A DNA stretch of 64,000 nucleotides, taken from NCBI RefSeq assembly GCF_019443425.1, contig NZ_CP080382.1, positions 3,819,677 to 3,883,676 on the forward strand, given 5' to 3'. Origin of the DNA: Arthrobacter sp. PAMC25284. Its GTDB lineage: Bacteria; Actinomycetota; Actinomycetes; Actinomycetales; Micrococcaceae. Under the pieces are notes generated by a model. It was not told the origin of the DNA. It saw only the letters and a program-made list of their open reading frames with translations, and ran no database searches. Each line of letters begins with the position of its first letter. Within the stretch, counting starts at the first letter, position 1. This document shows, in pieces, positions 9,251-18,510 of this stretch. Position numbers and translations under genes: made by a program.

Positions 9251-12200
9251 GAATCCACCGGCTCGAAATCTCGGCGTTCGGCCCCTTCGCCGGGACTGAA
9301 CAAATCGACTTCGACCGGCTTAGCGCCCATGGACTGTTCCTGCTGAACGGGCCCACCGGCGCCGGAAAGACCAGCGTTCTGGACGCCATCTGCTTCGCCC
9401 TCTATGGGTCCGTCCCCGGAGCCCGGCAGGACGGCAAGCGGCTGCGCAGCGATCATGCGGAGACCGGTGCCGAGCCCCGCGTCACCTGCGAATTCTCCGC
9501 CCGTGGCCGGCATTTCGAAGTGTCCCGAGCCCCGGCCTGGGACAAGCCAAGCTCCCGGGGAAAGAACGGCTTTACGGTCCAGCAGGCAAACACGCTGCTG
9601 CGCGAACGCGTTGACGGAGTCTGGGTCGAGAAGTCCGGCCGGAACGATGAGGCCGGAGCAGAGATCACCGACGTCCTGGGCATGAACCGGGACCAGTTCA
9701 CGCGCGTAGTGATGTTGCCGCAGGGCGATTTCGCGGCGTTCCTCCGCTCGAAGGCTGCCGACCGGCTCGACCTGCTGCAGAGCCTCTTCGGCACCCAGCG
9801 CTTTGAGGCGGTGGAAGCGGAGCTCAGCCGGAAGGCCCAGCTCGCCCGCGCCGAGTTAGCCAGCCTCAACAGCCAGTTGGAGCTCCTGCTGGCCCGCGCC
9901 GAGGCTGAAACAGCGGCCCTGGAACTCGACACCGCAGAAGCCCCGGATGGGACCGACGCCGACGGACGGCTGGCGTGGCTGAAAACCCAGACTGCCGCGG
10001 CTGCTGCGGATCGCAAAGAAGCGGCAGTCGCGGCAGAGTTGCTGCGGGCAGGGCACGCGGCCACACTTGACGCCGCCACGTCGCGGGCCGCACGCCAGGC
10101 CAGGCTCGACGCTGCGTTGGCGCGCCGGTCGGCGGCGGAGGCCAGCGCTTCCGCCCTCACCCTGAAGGCCGACCAACTGGGGCTGCACCGCAAAGCCGAA
10201 GTGCTCAGCGGTCAGCTGCAGGCCGTGGTCCAGGCCGAGGCGGCCGAGGAACTCGCGGCTGCCGCCATGGCAGGCGCCGCCCGGGAACTGGACGCCGCGG
10301 CCGCGGCGGACCCGGAACTTGTTGCGCTCCGGACCGCCGGAACGGAAGATGCCACCGGCAGCGGGGCGCCCACTGGGGCCCGCGCCACCGCCGCGCTGCG
10401 GACTGTCCTCGGCGACCTGCGGTCCGTCCGCGCGGTGCTCAACGCGGGGCTCCCGAACGAAGAGAAGCTGTCCGGGCTGAAAGCCCGCGACGCCCGGCTG
10501 AGCCAGGCCCTGGGGGGGTTGCGCGGGGCCAGGGACGCGGCCCAGGGAACTTCGGATGCTCTCCGCGCCGAATCGGAGACGCTGCTGGCGGGACTGCGTC
10601 CGCTTGAGGAACTCGCCGCCGAAGTCCAGTTGCGCGTCAAGGAAGCCGAGTCAGCCGAAGAACTCGTCATCATGGTGGGGCGCTACGCCGCCGCCGAAAC
10701 GGCCTGCCTCGCTGTCACGGAACGCCGTGGCCGGGCCCGGGACGGGCACCAGGAGCGGCGGCAGCACTGGCTTGACCTCCGCGAGGAACGGCTCGCGAAC
10801 GCCGCGGCCGAGCTCGCGTCCCAGCTCCGGGCCGGTGTCCCGTGTGCGGTGTGTGGCAGCACTGATCACCCGCTTCCCGCCCCCGCGGCGGCCTCCGCAC
10901 TGGCCGTCGCCGAAGCCGAGCAGGCGGCAGAGCACGCGTGCGCCGAAGCCGAGGCAGCTCTCGCTGCCGTTGAGCGGGACCTCGCCGACGCGCAGCGGGA
11001 GGTTGCCGTGCTGGCGGCCCAGGGCGGTACCACCGCGGCGGAAGACGCCCGGCTGGACGCTGTCCTCGCCAGGGACCGGGCCGCGGAGGCAGTCCGTGCT
11101 GCCGATGACCTTGCCGCCAGCCGCGCCCGGCAGTCCGCGCTGGAGGAGGAGATCGCCGCGGCGGGACGTGCCGCGGCCGCGGCCGTCTCCGATATTGCCC
11201 AGACGGAGTCAACGATTGTGGCGGTCCGGGAGCAGGCTGTCTCCCTTGAGTTGGCGTTGAATGAGTTGCGTGCCGGACACCCGACCCTGGGGGAGCGCAT
11301 CGCGGCCCTCGACGGGGCTACCGCAGTGCTGGAGCGGACGGACACCGCACGGGCGCGGCTTGAGACGGCCCAAACCCGGACTGCGGAGGCCCTGACATCC
11401 CTGGAACAGGCTCTGCCGGCCGCCGGCTTCGACTCGGCCGGCTCGGCCCGGGCCGTGCTGCTTCCGGCGGACGTCGCAGCAGCACTGGAAGCGGAGATCC
11501 GGGCCGGGCAGGACGAAGCTGCCCGGATCGGAGAGCTGTTCGCCAGCGAAGACGTGACACTCGCCGCGCAGGAGCGTGAGACCGATGGACCCGTCGCCGG
11601 GGATGTCGTCCCGGCGCTCCGGCTCGAGTACGAAGCCGCCGAACGTTTTGCCCGGGACACGGCGCTCGCCTCCGGACTCGCCGGGAAGTCTGTTCAGACC
11701 CTTGGCCGGATCGCGGCCGACTACGCTGCGCTGGCTGAAGCCGGCCGGGCGCCTCGCGACCGTGCGGCGCTGCTCGCCGCTGTGGCCGACGCGGCCCGGG
11801 GCGCGGGGGACAACACCTACCGGATGAGCCTGAACACCTACGTGCTGGCCGCGAGGCTTGAACAAGTGGCGCTCGCGGCCTCCGAACGATTGACCGGGAT
11901 GAGCGACGGACGCTACACGCTGCAGCACACGGACGCGAAGGCCGCACGCGGGGCCAAATCGGGGCTAGGCCTGGAGGTCGTGGACGAGTGGACCGGGCAG
12001 CGCCGCGACACCGCCACGCTGTCCGGCGGCGAGTCGTTCATGGCGTCCCTCGCCCTTGCCCTCGGCCTGGCCGACGTGGTCCAGCAGGAATCAGGCGGCG
12101 TGGATATCGAGACGCTCTTTGTCGACGAGGGGTTCGGAAGCCTCGACGAGCAGGCCCTGGAACAGGTCATGGATGCGCTGGAGGGGCTCCGGGACGGCGG

Positions 12201-12321
12201 TCGCGTTGTGGGGCTCGTGAGCCACGTCGGTGAAATGAAGCAGCGCATCGGGACCCAGCTTCAGGTGCTCAAGGGGCGCAACGGCTCCACCCTGCACATC
12301 GCTGACGACGCGAACGGCTGA
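9247..12321 (+). CDS. sbcC: Exonuclease SbcCD subunit C (SMC-like ATPase with zinc hook)
   Basis: A 1024-residue Rad50-like ATPase. Walker A GPTGAGKT is at residues 35-42. A long Ala/Glu/Arg-rich coiled-coil region follows, with the CxxC zinc hook (PCAVCG, Cys533 and Cys536) at its apex. A second coiled-coil arm follows, then the ABC signature LSGGESFMASLALALG and Walker B TLFVDEGFGSLDE near the C-terminus. It drives SbcD with ATP. GTG 9247 overlaps the sbcD stop, so the two subunits are coupled. It is complete and unbroken, notable given the frameshifts elsewhere in the window. Confidence 0.96.
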   Translation: MRIHRLEISAFGPFAGTEQIDFDRLSAHGLFLLNGPTGAGKTSVLDAICFALYGSVPGARQDGKRLRSDHAETGAEPRVTCEFSARGRHFEVSRAPAWDKPSSRGKNGFTVQQANTLLRERVDGVWVEKSGRNDEAGAEITDVLGMNRDQFTRVVMLPQGDFAAFLRSKAADRLDLLQSLFGTQRFEAVEAELSRKAQLARAELASLNSQLELLLARAEAETAALELDTAEAPDGTDADGRLAWLKTQTAAAAADRKEAAVAAELLRAGHAATLDAATSRAARQARLDAALARRSAAEASASALTLKADQLGLHRKAEVLSGQLQAVVQAEAAEELAAAAMAGAARELDAAAAADPELVALRTAGTEDATGSGAPTGARATAALRTVLGDLRSVRAVLNAGLPNEEKLSGLKARDARLSQALGGLRGARDAAQGTSDALRAESETLLAGLRPLEELAAEVQLRVKEAESAEELVIMVGRYAAAETACLAVTERRGRARDGHQERRQHWLDLREERLANAAAELASQLRAGVPCAVCGSTDHPLPAPAAASALAVAEAEQAAEHACAEAEAALAAVERDLADAQREVAVLAAQGGTTAAEDARLDAVLARDRAAEAVRAADDLAASRARQSALEEEIAAAGRAAAAAVSDIAQTESTIVAVREQAVSLELALNELRAGHPTLGERIAALDGATAVLERTDTARARLETAQTRTAEALTSLEQALPAAGFDSAGSARAVLLPADVAAALEAEIRAGQDEAARIGELFASEDVTLAAQERETDGPVAGDVVPALRLEYEAAERFARDTALASGLAGKSVQTLGRIAADYAALAEAGRAPRDRAALLAAVADAARGAGDNTYRMSLNTYVLAARLEQVALAASERLTGMSDGRYTLQHTDAKAARGAKSGLGLEVVDEWTGQRRDTATLSGGESFMASLALALGLADVVQQESGGVDIETLFVDEGFGSLDEQALEQVMDALEGLRDGGRVVGLVSHVGEMKQRIGTQLQVLKGRNGSTLHIADDANG

Positions 12322-12329
12322 GCTGCGCG

Positions 12330-12390
12330 GCTGGCGGCCGCGGCAGCCGCTGATTGCCGGCGCCGCAATCCCGCGGGCGGCCATGCCAGC
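12330..12390. terminator. GC-rich hairpin downstream of sbcC
   Basis: Imperfect inverted repeat: 12330-12343 against 12371-12390, with a smaller GATTGC/GCAATC hairpin at its centre. It lies 9 nt after the sbcC stop and has no T tract. A terminator role is inferred from position. Confidence 0.4.
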
Positions 12391-12454
12391 CGGCCGCGGC
12401 AGCGTCCGCTACCATGGGAGAGTTACCGGGTTGCGCGCATCGGGAGGAGGGACG

Positions 12455-12520
12455 ATGCGCATCATTGAGCGAACCCGGAAACATGAACACTTCAACGCTT
12501 TCTTCGGCGGCAGTCACTGA
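12455..12520 (+). other. Possible 21-codon upstream ORF overlapping the MFS start
   Basis: ATG 12455 sits 7 nt after GGAGG (12443-12447) and reads MRIIERTRKHEHFNAFFGGSH before TGA at 12518. It overlaps the MFS gene in another frame. It could be a coupled leader peptide. Alternatively, a one-base error between 12455 and 12483 would make this the true MFS N-terminus. Confidence 0.3.
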
Positions 12521-13826
12521 CGCGCCCACCCTCCCACCCGCAGGTTCCAGCAGCGGCGGCCGTTTTGCCCGGCTCCCGCAGCTTGCCGGCCGCAGCTTCC
12601 TGCCGATCGGCCTCTTCGCCCGGCTCCCGCTGGCCATGCTCACCATTGGCGCCCTGACCCTGGTCACGGCCGTTACCGGTTCCTACGCCATCGGCGGCGC
12701 CGCGGCCGGCGCGGTGGGCATCGGCTCCGCCATCGGCTCACCGGTCCTGGGCTATCTCGCAGACCGGCTGGGCCAGCGCGGAGTCCTGTTGGTTGCCGCC
12801 GTCTTCAACACGATCGCCATCGTCGGACTGATCCTGGCCGCCTATGGCATCCCCGGCGGACCGGACCTGTCCGCCGCCGTTCCGGTGCTGGCCGCGGCGT
12901 TCATCGCCGGTGCCAGTTCGCCGCAGGTCGGCCCGTTGGCCCGCGTGCGCTGGATGGCGCTGACTTCCCGTGGCGGCGCGACGAACAGCGGCGCGGCCAA
13001 CAACGACCTCGATACCGCACTGTCCTACGAGAGCACGGCCGACGAACTGACGTTCGTGCTGGGCCCGGCCCTCGTCGGCATCCTCGCCAGCCTCGTCACG
13101 CCCTGGCTTCCGCTCGCGCTGGCGGCCGCCCTGACGCTGACCCTGGTCCCGGCTTTCGCTGTCCACCCCACCCACGCGGTCGTGCCGCCGGCTCCGGCAC
13201 GGTCCAAGCCCGGCTCCGAGCGGGCAGCGGCGGACGCGGGTGGACCGGTGCGCAGCCGGATCGCGTCGACCGCCGCCGTGGCACTCCCCGTTCTGGCCAT
13301 GGTCTGCATGGGGTCCTTCTTTGGCGGCACCCAAGCGGCGTTGAGTTCGTTCTCGGCCGGAGTCGCCACATCGGAGGTGGCCGGCCTGCTGTACTCCGTC
13401 ATGGGACTCAGTTCCGCGGCAGCGGCGCTCTCGGTAGCCTATTGGTCCCGGCGGTTCACCGTCCAGGCCCGCTGGGTGGCGTGCGCCGCCCTGATGATCG
13501 GGCTAGCCTCGCTTCTGCTGCTCCCCACGACGGCATTGTCCATGATCGTGGTGCTGCTGTTCCTGGGCCTGCCCGTCGGTCCACTCATGGTCACCGTCTT
13601 CGCAATCGGCGGCGCCGTCGCCCCGGCCGCGAAGCTCGGTACCGTCATGACCGCCCTGGCCAGCGGCATCGTCGCCGGCCAGGCCCTCGGTTCCTCCGTG
13701 GCGGGCCGGCTGGCCGAGGACCACGGCTCCACCGCGGCCTTTCTTGTTTCGGTCTGCGCCGCGGCCGGGTTGTTCCTGCTCGGGGCCGCGGCCGCCGCGG
13801 TCATCCGGCGGCGGAACCCGGCCTGA
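12483..13826 (+). CDS. MFS transporter (12-helix, DHA1-like)
   Basis: Major facilitator transporter with about 12 hydrophobic segments and a mid-protein loop rich in charged residues near residue 220. The loop between helices 2 and 3 reads GYLADRLGQRGVL, matching the MFS GxxxDRxGRR motif. Substrate cannot be told. Start is uncertain. ATG 12483 (MNTSTLSS) has only a weak ribosome site. An in-frame TTG at 12465 follows a strong GGAGGAGGG by 13 nt. An out-of-frame ATG at 12455 is better placed for that sequence and would translate a 21-codon peptide across the MFS start. Adjacent IclR regulator is convergent. Confidence 0.85.
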   Translation: MNTSTLSSAAVTDAPTLPPAGSSSGGRFARLPQLAGRSFLPIGLFARLPLAMLTIGALTLVTAVTGSYAIGGAAAGAVGIGSAIGSPVLGYLADRLGQRGVLLVAAVFNTIAIVGLILAAYGIPGGPDLSAAVPVLAAAFIAGASSPQVGPLARVRWMALTSRGGATNSGAANNDLDTALSYESTADELTFVLGPALVGILASLVTPWLPLALAAALTLTLVPAFAVHPTHAVVPPAPARSKPGSERAAADAGGPVRSRIASTAAVALPVLAMVCMGSFFGGTQAALSSFSAGVATSEVAGLLYSVMGLSSAAAALSVAYWSRRFTVQARWVACAALMIGLASLLLLPTTALSMIVVLLFLGLPVGPLMVTVFAIGGAVAPAAKLGTVMTALASGIVAGQALGSSVAGRLAEDHGSTAAFLVSVCAAAGLFLLGAAAAAVIRRRNPA

Positions 13827-13839
13827 CGGTCCTGGCGCC

Positions 13840-14565
13840 TCAGCCCAACTGGGTCTCGATGCGCGCGGCACTCGCCGCCAGGGCAGCCGCCACCTCGTCC
13901 GGGTCCTGGTCCGCACGGATGTAGACGACGGCGAGCGCTGCGGGCCGCCCGCCGGGAATCCTGACCGGTACGGCGAGCGAGGAAACCCCGGCAATGACCT
14001 CGTCGTGGCTGGCGGCGTAGCCGCGGCGGCGGGCTTCGGCAGCTTCCGTCCGGTACTCGGTCCCCGGTGCGAGGATGCCCCATTCGGACTCCGAGAGCGC
14101 GGACTGGATGGCAATTCCCGGAGCGCCCCGGTTGATCGGGTGCCGTGATCCCGGGTGCTGCACCACCACGGCCCCGGCGTGGCGGGGATCGACGGTGACC
14201 AGGGTGACGCAGTCCTCGTGATCCCACACCGCCACAAACGCGCTCATCATCAGCGAGTTGGCCAACTGGGTGAGTTCCGGAAGTGCCGCCGTCTGCAGGC
14301 TCCGGGAGACGCCCCTGGCCAGAACGGCGAGGCCGGGTCCGGGCTGGACCCTGCCGGCGTCGTCGCGGACCAGGAGGGAATGGTCCTCCAATGTGCGCAG
14401 GATGCGGTAGGCCACCGAACGATGGACGCCCATGGCGTCAGCCAGCTCGGCAATCGTGAGGGGGCGCTGGACCTCGGCGAGGATCTCGAGGGCGCGGATG
14501 CCGCGGGAGAGCGTCTGGGACGGAGATGCCTGGGCGCTGCCGGCGTTCGTGGTCATGGCTTCCAT
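13840..14565 (-). CDS. IclR family transcriptional regulator
   Basis: A 241-residue DNA-binding regulator. The N-terminal winged helix (about residues 20-75) contains LTIAELADAMGVHRSVAYRILRTLE. The C-terminal effector domain carries the IclR-type GAPGIAIQSALSE and AASHDEVIAGVSSLAVPV stretches. It is divergently oriented from the HpaC/HpaB-type monooxygenase genes, and a palindrome (14659-14673) lies between them, so it probably controls that cassette in response to an aromatic substrate. Start may be 14565 or the ATG at 14556. Convergent with the MFS gene, only 13 nt apart. Confidence 0.9.
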   Translation of the reverse strand: MEAMTTNAGSAQASPSQTLSRGIRALEILAEVQRPLTIAELADAMGVHRSVAYRILRTLEDHSLLVRDDAGRVQPGPGLAVLARGVSRSLQTAALPELTQLANSLMMSAFVAVWDHEDCVTLVTVDPRHAGAVVVQHPGSRHPINRGAPGIAIQSALSESEWGILAPGTEYRTEAAEARRRGYAASHDEVIAGVSSLAVPVRIPGGRPAALAVVYIRADQDPDEVAAALAASAARIETQLG

Positions 14566-14638
14566 CCTAGGTGTGCACTGCCGGTGTACCGGGACGGTCC
14601 CCGGTCAACCCTTGTTTTTCGGAATACCACGGGTTATC

Positions 14639-14685
14639 GTTCTATATATGAAGTTGATGTTCGATTATAGAACACACTTTATACT
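14639..14685 (+). promoter_or_regulatory. Palindromic operator and -10 box, IclR–monooxygenase intergenic region
   Basis: A 15-bp near-perfect palindrome, GTTCGATTATAGAAC (14659-14673), has one mismatched pair. A second copy of the half-site, GTTCTATA at 14639-14646, forms a wider inverted repeat with TATAGAAC at 14666-14673. The -10-like TATACT is at 14680-14685. The size and symmetry fit an IclR-type site; assignment to the adjacent regulator is inferred. Confidence 0.6.
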
Positions 14686-14826
14686 TGAAGTGCAGAGCAG
14701 ACAAGAAGTGGCCCCTGGGACATAAAGACCTTGAGCGGAGATTATCCAGGGAGCATCGTTAATGAACCGCCGCACCCACCGGACCGGATCGAGGTCCGGA
14801 AGCGCCAGACAAAATGCAAGGGATCG

Positions 14827-15366
14827 ATGATGATTGCCAAGCCCCGCGCCGCAGGGCATCTCGATGCCCCGGACCGAATGTCCGGCCCCCGCACCAGCCA
14901 TTTCCGCGGCAGTCTCGGCAGGTTCGCCACCGGCGTCGCGATTGTCACGTTTGACGGGGCAGCCAGACGCCACGGCATCACCGTCAACTCCTTCACCTCG
15001 GTGTCCATGGAGCCGCCGCTGGTGCTCGTGAGCATTGCCCGCTCCGCGAAGGCACACGATGAGCTGGCCGGCCGGCCGTTCAGCGTCAACATCCTCGGCG
15101 CGGAGCAGCGCCGGCTCGCGATGCACTTCGCCGGGAGCCCGGGACCCGAACCGCTGTGGGTCGAAGGCGAGACGGCGCCGCGGCTCTCCAACGTTCTCGC
15201 CTACTTCGAGTGCACCCCGTGGGCGGCGTACGACGGCGGCGACCACACGCTGTATCTCGGCGAGGTCGTGGACTTCAACTACCGCAGCGGGGATGCGCTC
15301 GCCTACGCCAACAGCGCCTTCACGACCATTCCGGAAAGCCAACTGGGTGTGGAAGACCTGCTCTAG
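14827..15366 (+). CDS. Flavin reductase (HpaC-like component of two-component monooxygenase)
   Basis: A 179-residue NAD(P)H:flavin oxidoreductase of the flavin_reduct (DIM6/NTAB) family. Features are FRGSLGRFATGVAIVTF, the flavin-binding GITVNSFTSVSMEPPLVLVSI, and NILGAEQRRLAMHFAG. It should supply reduced FAD or FMN to the HpaB-type oxygenase encoded next. ATG 14827 (followed by a second ATG) has AAGGGA upstream; the longer frame to 14731 would run into the promoter. The two enzymes form a class D flavin monooxygenase system acting on phenolic substrates. Confidence 0.88.
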   Translation: MMIAKPRAAGHLDAPDRMSGPRTSHFRGSLGRFATGVAIVTFDGAARRHGITVNSFTSVSMEPPLVLVSIARSAKAHDELAGRPFSVNILGAEQRRLAMHFAGSPGPEPLWVEGETAPRLSNVLAYFECTPWAAYDGGDHTLYLGEVVDFNYRSGDALAYANSAFTTIPESQLGVEDLL

Positions 15367-15390
15367 GCAAAGCGCAACATCTTGGCCACG

Positions 15391-15438
15391 GCGCAGCACT
15401 TTTGTACAGCGCAGCACTTTTGTACAGCGCAGCACTTT
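15391..15438 (+). repeat. 18-bp tandem repeat between reductase and oxygenase genes
   Basis: Unit GCGCAGCACTTTTGTACA occurs at 15391-15408 and 15409-15426, with a partial third copy at 15427-15438. The 18-bp period equals six codons and reads in frame with the oxygenase gene (AQHFCT repeated), but there is no ribosome site upstream and the true start is downstream, so it is most likely noncoding. Confidence 0.8.
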
Positions 15439-15465
15439 CGACACAGCTCAACGAGGACTGGAGAG

Positions 15466-16926
15466 ATGATCATGGGTATCCGCACCGGCCGGCAGTACCT
15501 GGACAAACTCAACGCCATGACGCCGCATGTCACGATCAACGGCGAGGTGGTGAGCGAAAAGATTGCCGAGCACCCCGCCTTCCGGAACGTGGCGCGTTCG
15601 TACGCGAAGCTCTTCGACATGCAGCATGATCCGGCCTACCAGGGGGCGCTGACGTACACCTCGCCCAGCACCGGCGATCTGGTCAACGCGTCCTTCCTCG
15701 TACCCAGAACAGCCGGGGACCTCGAGCGCCGGCGCCGGGCCATCTCCACCTGGGCGGAATCCTCCCACGGCTTCCTGGGCCGCTCGGGCGACTGCATGAA
15801 CTCCGCACTCACCGCCCTCGGCTCCGCGCAGACATGGTTTACCCAGGCCGGCCCAAAGTACGCCGACAACATCCGCAACTACTACGAATGGGCCCGCGAA
15901 AACGACATTCTGGCCACCCACACCCTGATCCCGCCCCAGGTCAACCGGTCGGTTTCGGGCTCGGAGCAACTCGGCGGGCAGCTCTCGGCCCGGATCGTGG
16001 AGGAGCGTGAGGACGGGATCGTCGTCCACGGTGCCCGGATGCTCGCCACCATCGCCCCGATCGCTGACGAACTGCTCGTCTTTCCTTCCACGGTCCTCCG
16101 CGGGACCCCCGAGGATGCGCCCTACTCCTATGCCTTCGCCATTCCCAATGATGCCCCGGGCCTGCGCTACCTCTGCCGCAGCTCGCTGTATAACGGCGGC
16201 AGTACCCACGACGAACCGCTCGCGTCCCGCTATGAGGAAATGGACGCCGTCGCCGTCTTCGACCACGTCTTTGTGCCCAACGCGCGGATCTTTATGCTCG
16301 GCAACCCCCAGTTGTGCAATGCGTTCTACACAGAAACCGGCGCCGGTGCACTCATGACGCACCAGGTCGTTACCCGGACCATCGCCAAGAGCGAGTTCTT
16401 CCTCGGCCTGGCCTCCGAACTCGCCGAGTCCATCGGCATCGACGGTTTCCAGCACATTCAGGAGGATATCGCCGAGCTCATCGTCGACGTCGAGATCGGC
16501 AAGGCCCTGATCCGGGCCTCCGAGGCCGATGCTGCCCTGAACGAGGCCGGCGTTCTGCTGCCGAAGTGGACCACGCTGAACGCGGCCCGCAACTGGTACC
16601 CCAAGATTGCCCAGCGCTTCCCGCAGATCATCCGCAAGTTCTCGGCCTCGGGCCTCATGGCACTGCCGGGGGAAGCCGATGTCCACAGCGAGGCGCGGGC
16701 GGACATCGACCTGTACCTCCAGGGAAAGACCCTCACCGGTCCGGAACGGGTCAGGCTGTTCAAGCTCGCGTTCGACGCCTCTATTTCCGGCTTCGCCGGG
16801 CGTCAGTCCCTCTATGAGTACTTCTTCTTCGGCGATCCGGTACGGATGGCCGCGGCCATGGTCAACAGCTACGACCGCGAACCGGCCCGGGCGCGCGTCC
16901 GCGATCTGCTTAGCCGTGCGGACTGA
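15466..16926 (+). CDS. 4-hydroxyphenylacetate 3-monooxygenase-type oxygenase (HpaB family)
   Basis: A 486-residue FADH2-dependent oxygenase. It starts with the family opening IRTGRQYLDKLNAMTPHVTINGE and contains the typical stretches AESSHGFLGRSGDCMNSALTAL, ATHTLIPPQVNRS and PGEADVHSEARADIDLYLQG. HpaB-family enzymes ortho-hydroxylate phenolic substrates to catechols. The true substrate could be 4-hydroxyphenylacetate, phenol or a chlorophenol. No ring-cleavage genes are in the window. ATG 15466 has GGAGAG upstream. An 18-bp tandem repeat separates it from the reductase gene. Confidence 0.9.
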   Translation: MIMGIRTGRQYLDKLNAMTPHVTINGEVVSEKIAEHPAFRNVARSYAKLFDMQHDPAYQGALTYTSPSTGDLVNASFLVPRTAGDLERRRRAISTWAESSHGFLGRSGDCMNSALTALGSAQTWFTQAGPKYADNIRNYYEWARENDILATHTLIPPQVNRSVSGSEQLGGQLSARIVEEREDGIVVHGARMLATIAPIADELLVFPSTVLRGTPEDAPYSYAFAIPNDAPGLRYLCRSSLYNGGSTHDEPLASRYEEMDAVAVFDHVFVPNARIFMLGNPQLCNAFYTETGAGALMTHQVVTRTIAKSEFFLGLASELAESIGIDGFQHIQEDIAELIVDVEIGKALIRASEADAALNEAGVLLPKWTTLNAARNWYPKIAQRFPQIIRKFSASGLMALPGEADVHSEARADIDLYLQGKTLTGPERVRLFKLAFDASISGFAGRQSLYEYFFFGDPVRMAAAMVNSYDREPARARVRDLLSRAD

Positions 16927-17029
16927 GACGCGGGGATCGAGGGCACCGCCCCGATTTCTGTGGGTGGCCGCACATTCCCACGGCAAACACGTGCGCCGGA
17001 TCACATTTCCTAGTAGTCTAATTTCAACC

Positions 17030-17049
17030 AACTGACCGTTCGATCAGTT
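17030..17049. promoter_or_regulatory. Inverted repeat upstream of the MHS transporter (TetR-like operator shape)
   Basis: AACTGA at 17030-17035 pairs with TCAGTT at 17044-17049 around CCGTTCGA. It lies 53 nt before the transporter start. The form resembles actinobacterial TetR-family operators. No TetR gene is in the window, so the cognate regulator is unknown. Confidence 0.45.
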
Positions 17050-17101
17050 AATCACCTGCACCCATCCCGGCAGCACCTCTGCCACCAACAACGGAGTTCC
17101 A

Positions 17102-18437
17102 ATGACCGCAACTTCATCCGTCGATCTCGAGGCGGGTCCCAGCAGCAAGCGCGAGGAACGCAAAGTCCTCGCAGGGACCCTGGTGGGAACCACTATCGAG
17201 TGGTACGACTTCTTTATTTTTGCCCAGCTGACCGCAACGCTGCTGTCTCCGCTGTTCCTGGCCCCGCTCAACGCCTCCAATCCGGGCCTGGCTCAGATTC
17301 TTTCCTTCGCCCTCATCGGCATCAGCTTCCTGTTCCGCCCGCTTGGCGCCATCGTCGCCGGCCACCTCGGCGACCGCCTCGGTCGCAAGGCGATGCTGGT
17401 CTTCACCCTCATCATGATGGGTGCCGCCACGGCCCTGATCGGCATGCTCCCGACGTACAACGAGATCGGCGTCTGGGCGCCTATCCTGCTGATCACGCTG
17501 CGTGTGGTCCAGGGCTTCTCGGCCGGCGGCGAATGGGGCGGCGCGGCACTGATGGCTGTGGAGCACGCTCCCAAGTCCAAGCGCGGCCTGTTCGGCGCCT
17601 ACCCGCAGATCGGCGTCCCGGTGGGCATGATCCTCGCCACCGGCCTGCTGTACTTCCTCAACACCAGCATGTCCAAGGAAGACTTCGCAGCCTGGGGCTG
17701 GCGCGTCCCGTTCCTGCTCTCGATCCTCCTGATCGTGGTCGGCTACCTCATCCGCCGCGCCGTGGCCGAAAGCCCGGTCTTCAAGGAAATGACCGAACGC
17801 AAGGCCCAGAGCAAGGCCCCCCTGAGCGAGCTCATCCGGAATCACAAGAAGCCGGTGCTGTTCTCGACCATGATTTTCATCGGCAATAACGCCGCCGGCT
17901 ACCTGCTGATCGCGTTCTTCATCTCCTACGCCACCAAGTCGCTGAAGATGCCCCTCCCGGAGGTCCTGCTCGCCACCACCCTGGCTTCCTTCGGCTGGCT
18001 GATCTTCACGCTGGTCGGCGGCTGGCTCTCGGACAAGATCGGCCGGGTCAAGACGTTCCTTACCGGCTACGCGATTGTCTTCGTCTGGATGATCCCACTC
18101 TTTGCCCTCATCGAGACCAAGAACATCATGCTGTACGGTGTGGGGCCTCTTCGTCCTGACGATCGGCCTGGGTCTTTCCTACGGCCCGATGTCCGCGATG
18201 TACGCTGAAATGTTCCCCGCCCAGGTGCGTTACTCGGGTATCTCGATCGGCTACGCCTTCGGAGCCATCCTGGGCGGTGCCTTCGCCGCGATGATTGCCG
18301 AAGCCCTCCTGCAGACCACCAAGTGGAGCGGCTCGGTCGGCATCTACATCATGGTCCTGTGCGTCATTTCCGCCGTCGGCGTTGTGCTGGCCAAGGAAAC
18401 GAAGGGCAACCCGCTCGGCGTCAGCAGCCACCACTAG
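17102..18437 (+). CDS. MFS transporter, metabolite:H+ symporter (MHS) family, one-base frameshift
   Basis: Corrected length 444 residues. It has the MHS-type opening GTTIEWYDFFIFAQL, the motif GHLGDRLGRKAML after helix 2, RVVQGFSAGGEWGGAALM in helix 4, and GGWLSDKIGRVK. Homologues import organic acids, shikimate, betaine or aromatic acids by proton symport. After the hpa-type genes it plausibly imports the aromatic substrate. The frame breaks at the G run 18142-18145 (GTGGGGCCTC), then resumes as LFVLTIGLGLSYGPMSAMYAE to the stop at 18435. Removing one G restores a full transporter. The extra base abuts GGCC. Confidence 0.9.
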
Positions 18438-18449
18438 AACAACAACAAC

Positions 18450-18503
18450 GCGGGGTCACTTCTCGCCCATCCGGTAGTCCCGGACCGGCGAGGAGTGACC
18501 CCG
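18450..18503. terminator. Bidirectional terminator between MHS transporter and alpha/beta hydrolase
   Basis: Eleven-base arms, 18450-18460 and 18493-18503, with inner pairing of TCTCGCC/GGCGAGG and CCGG/CCGG. The plus-strand side is followed by ATTGTTTT. It sits between two convergent genes. Confidence 0.75.
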
Positions 18504-18510
18504 CATTGTT

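Noticed and set aside
15448..17031. 527-codon open frame on the minus strand
   Set aside because: Antisense to the HpaB-type oxygenase, which is clearly the real gene.
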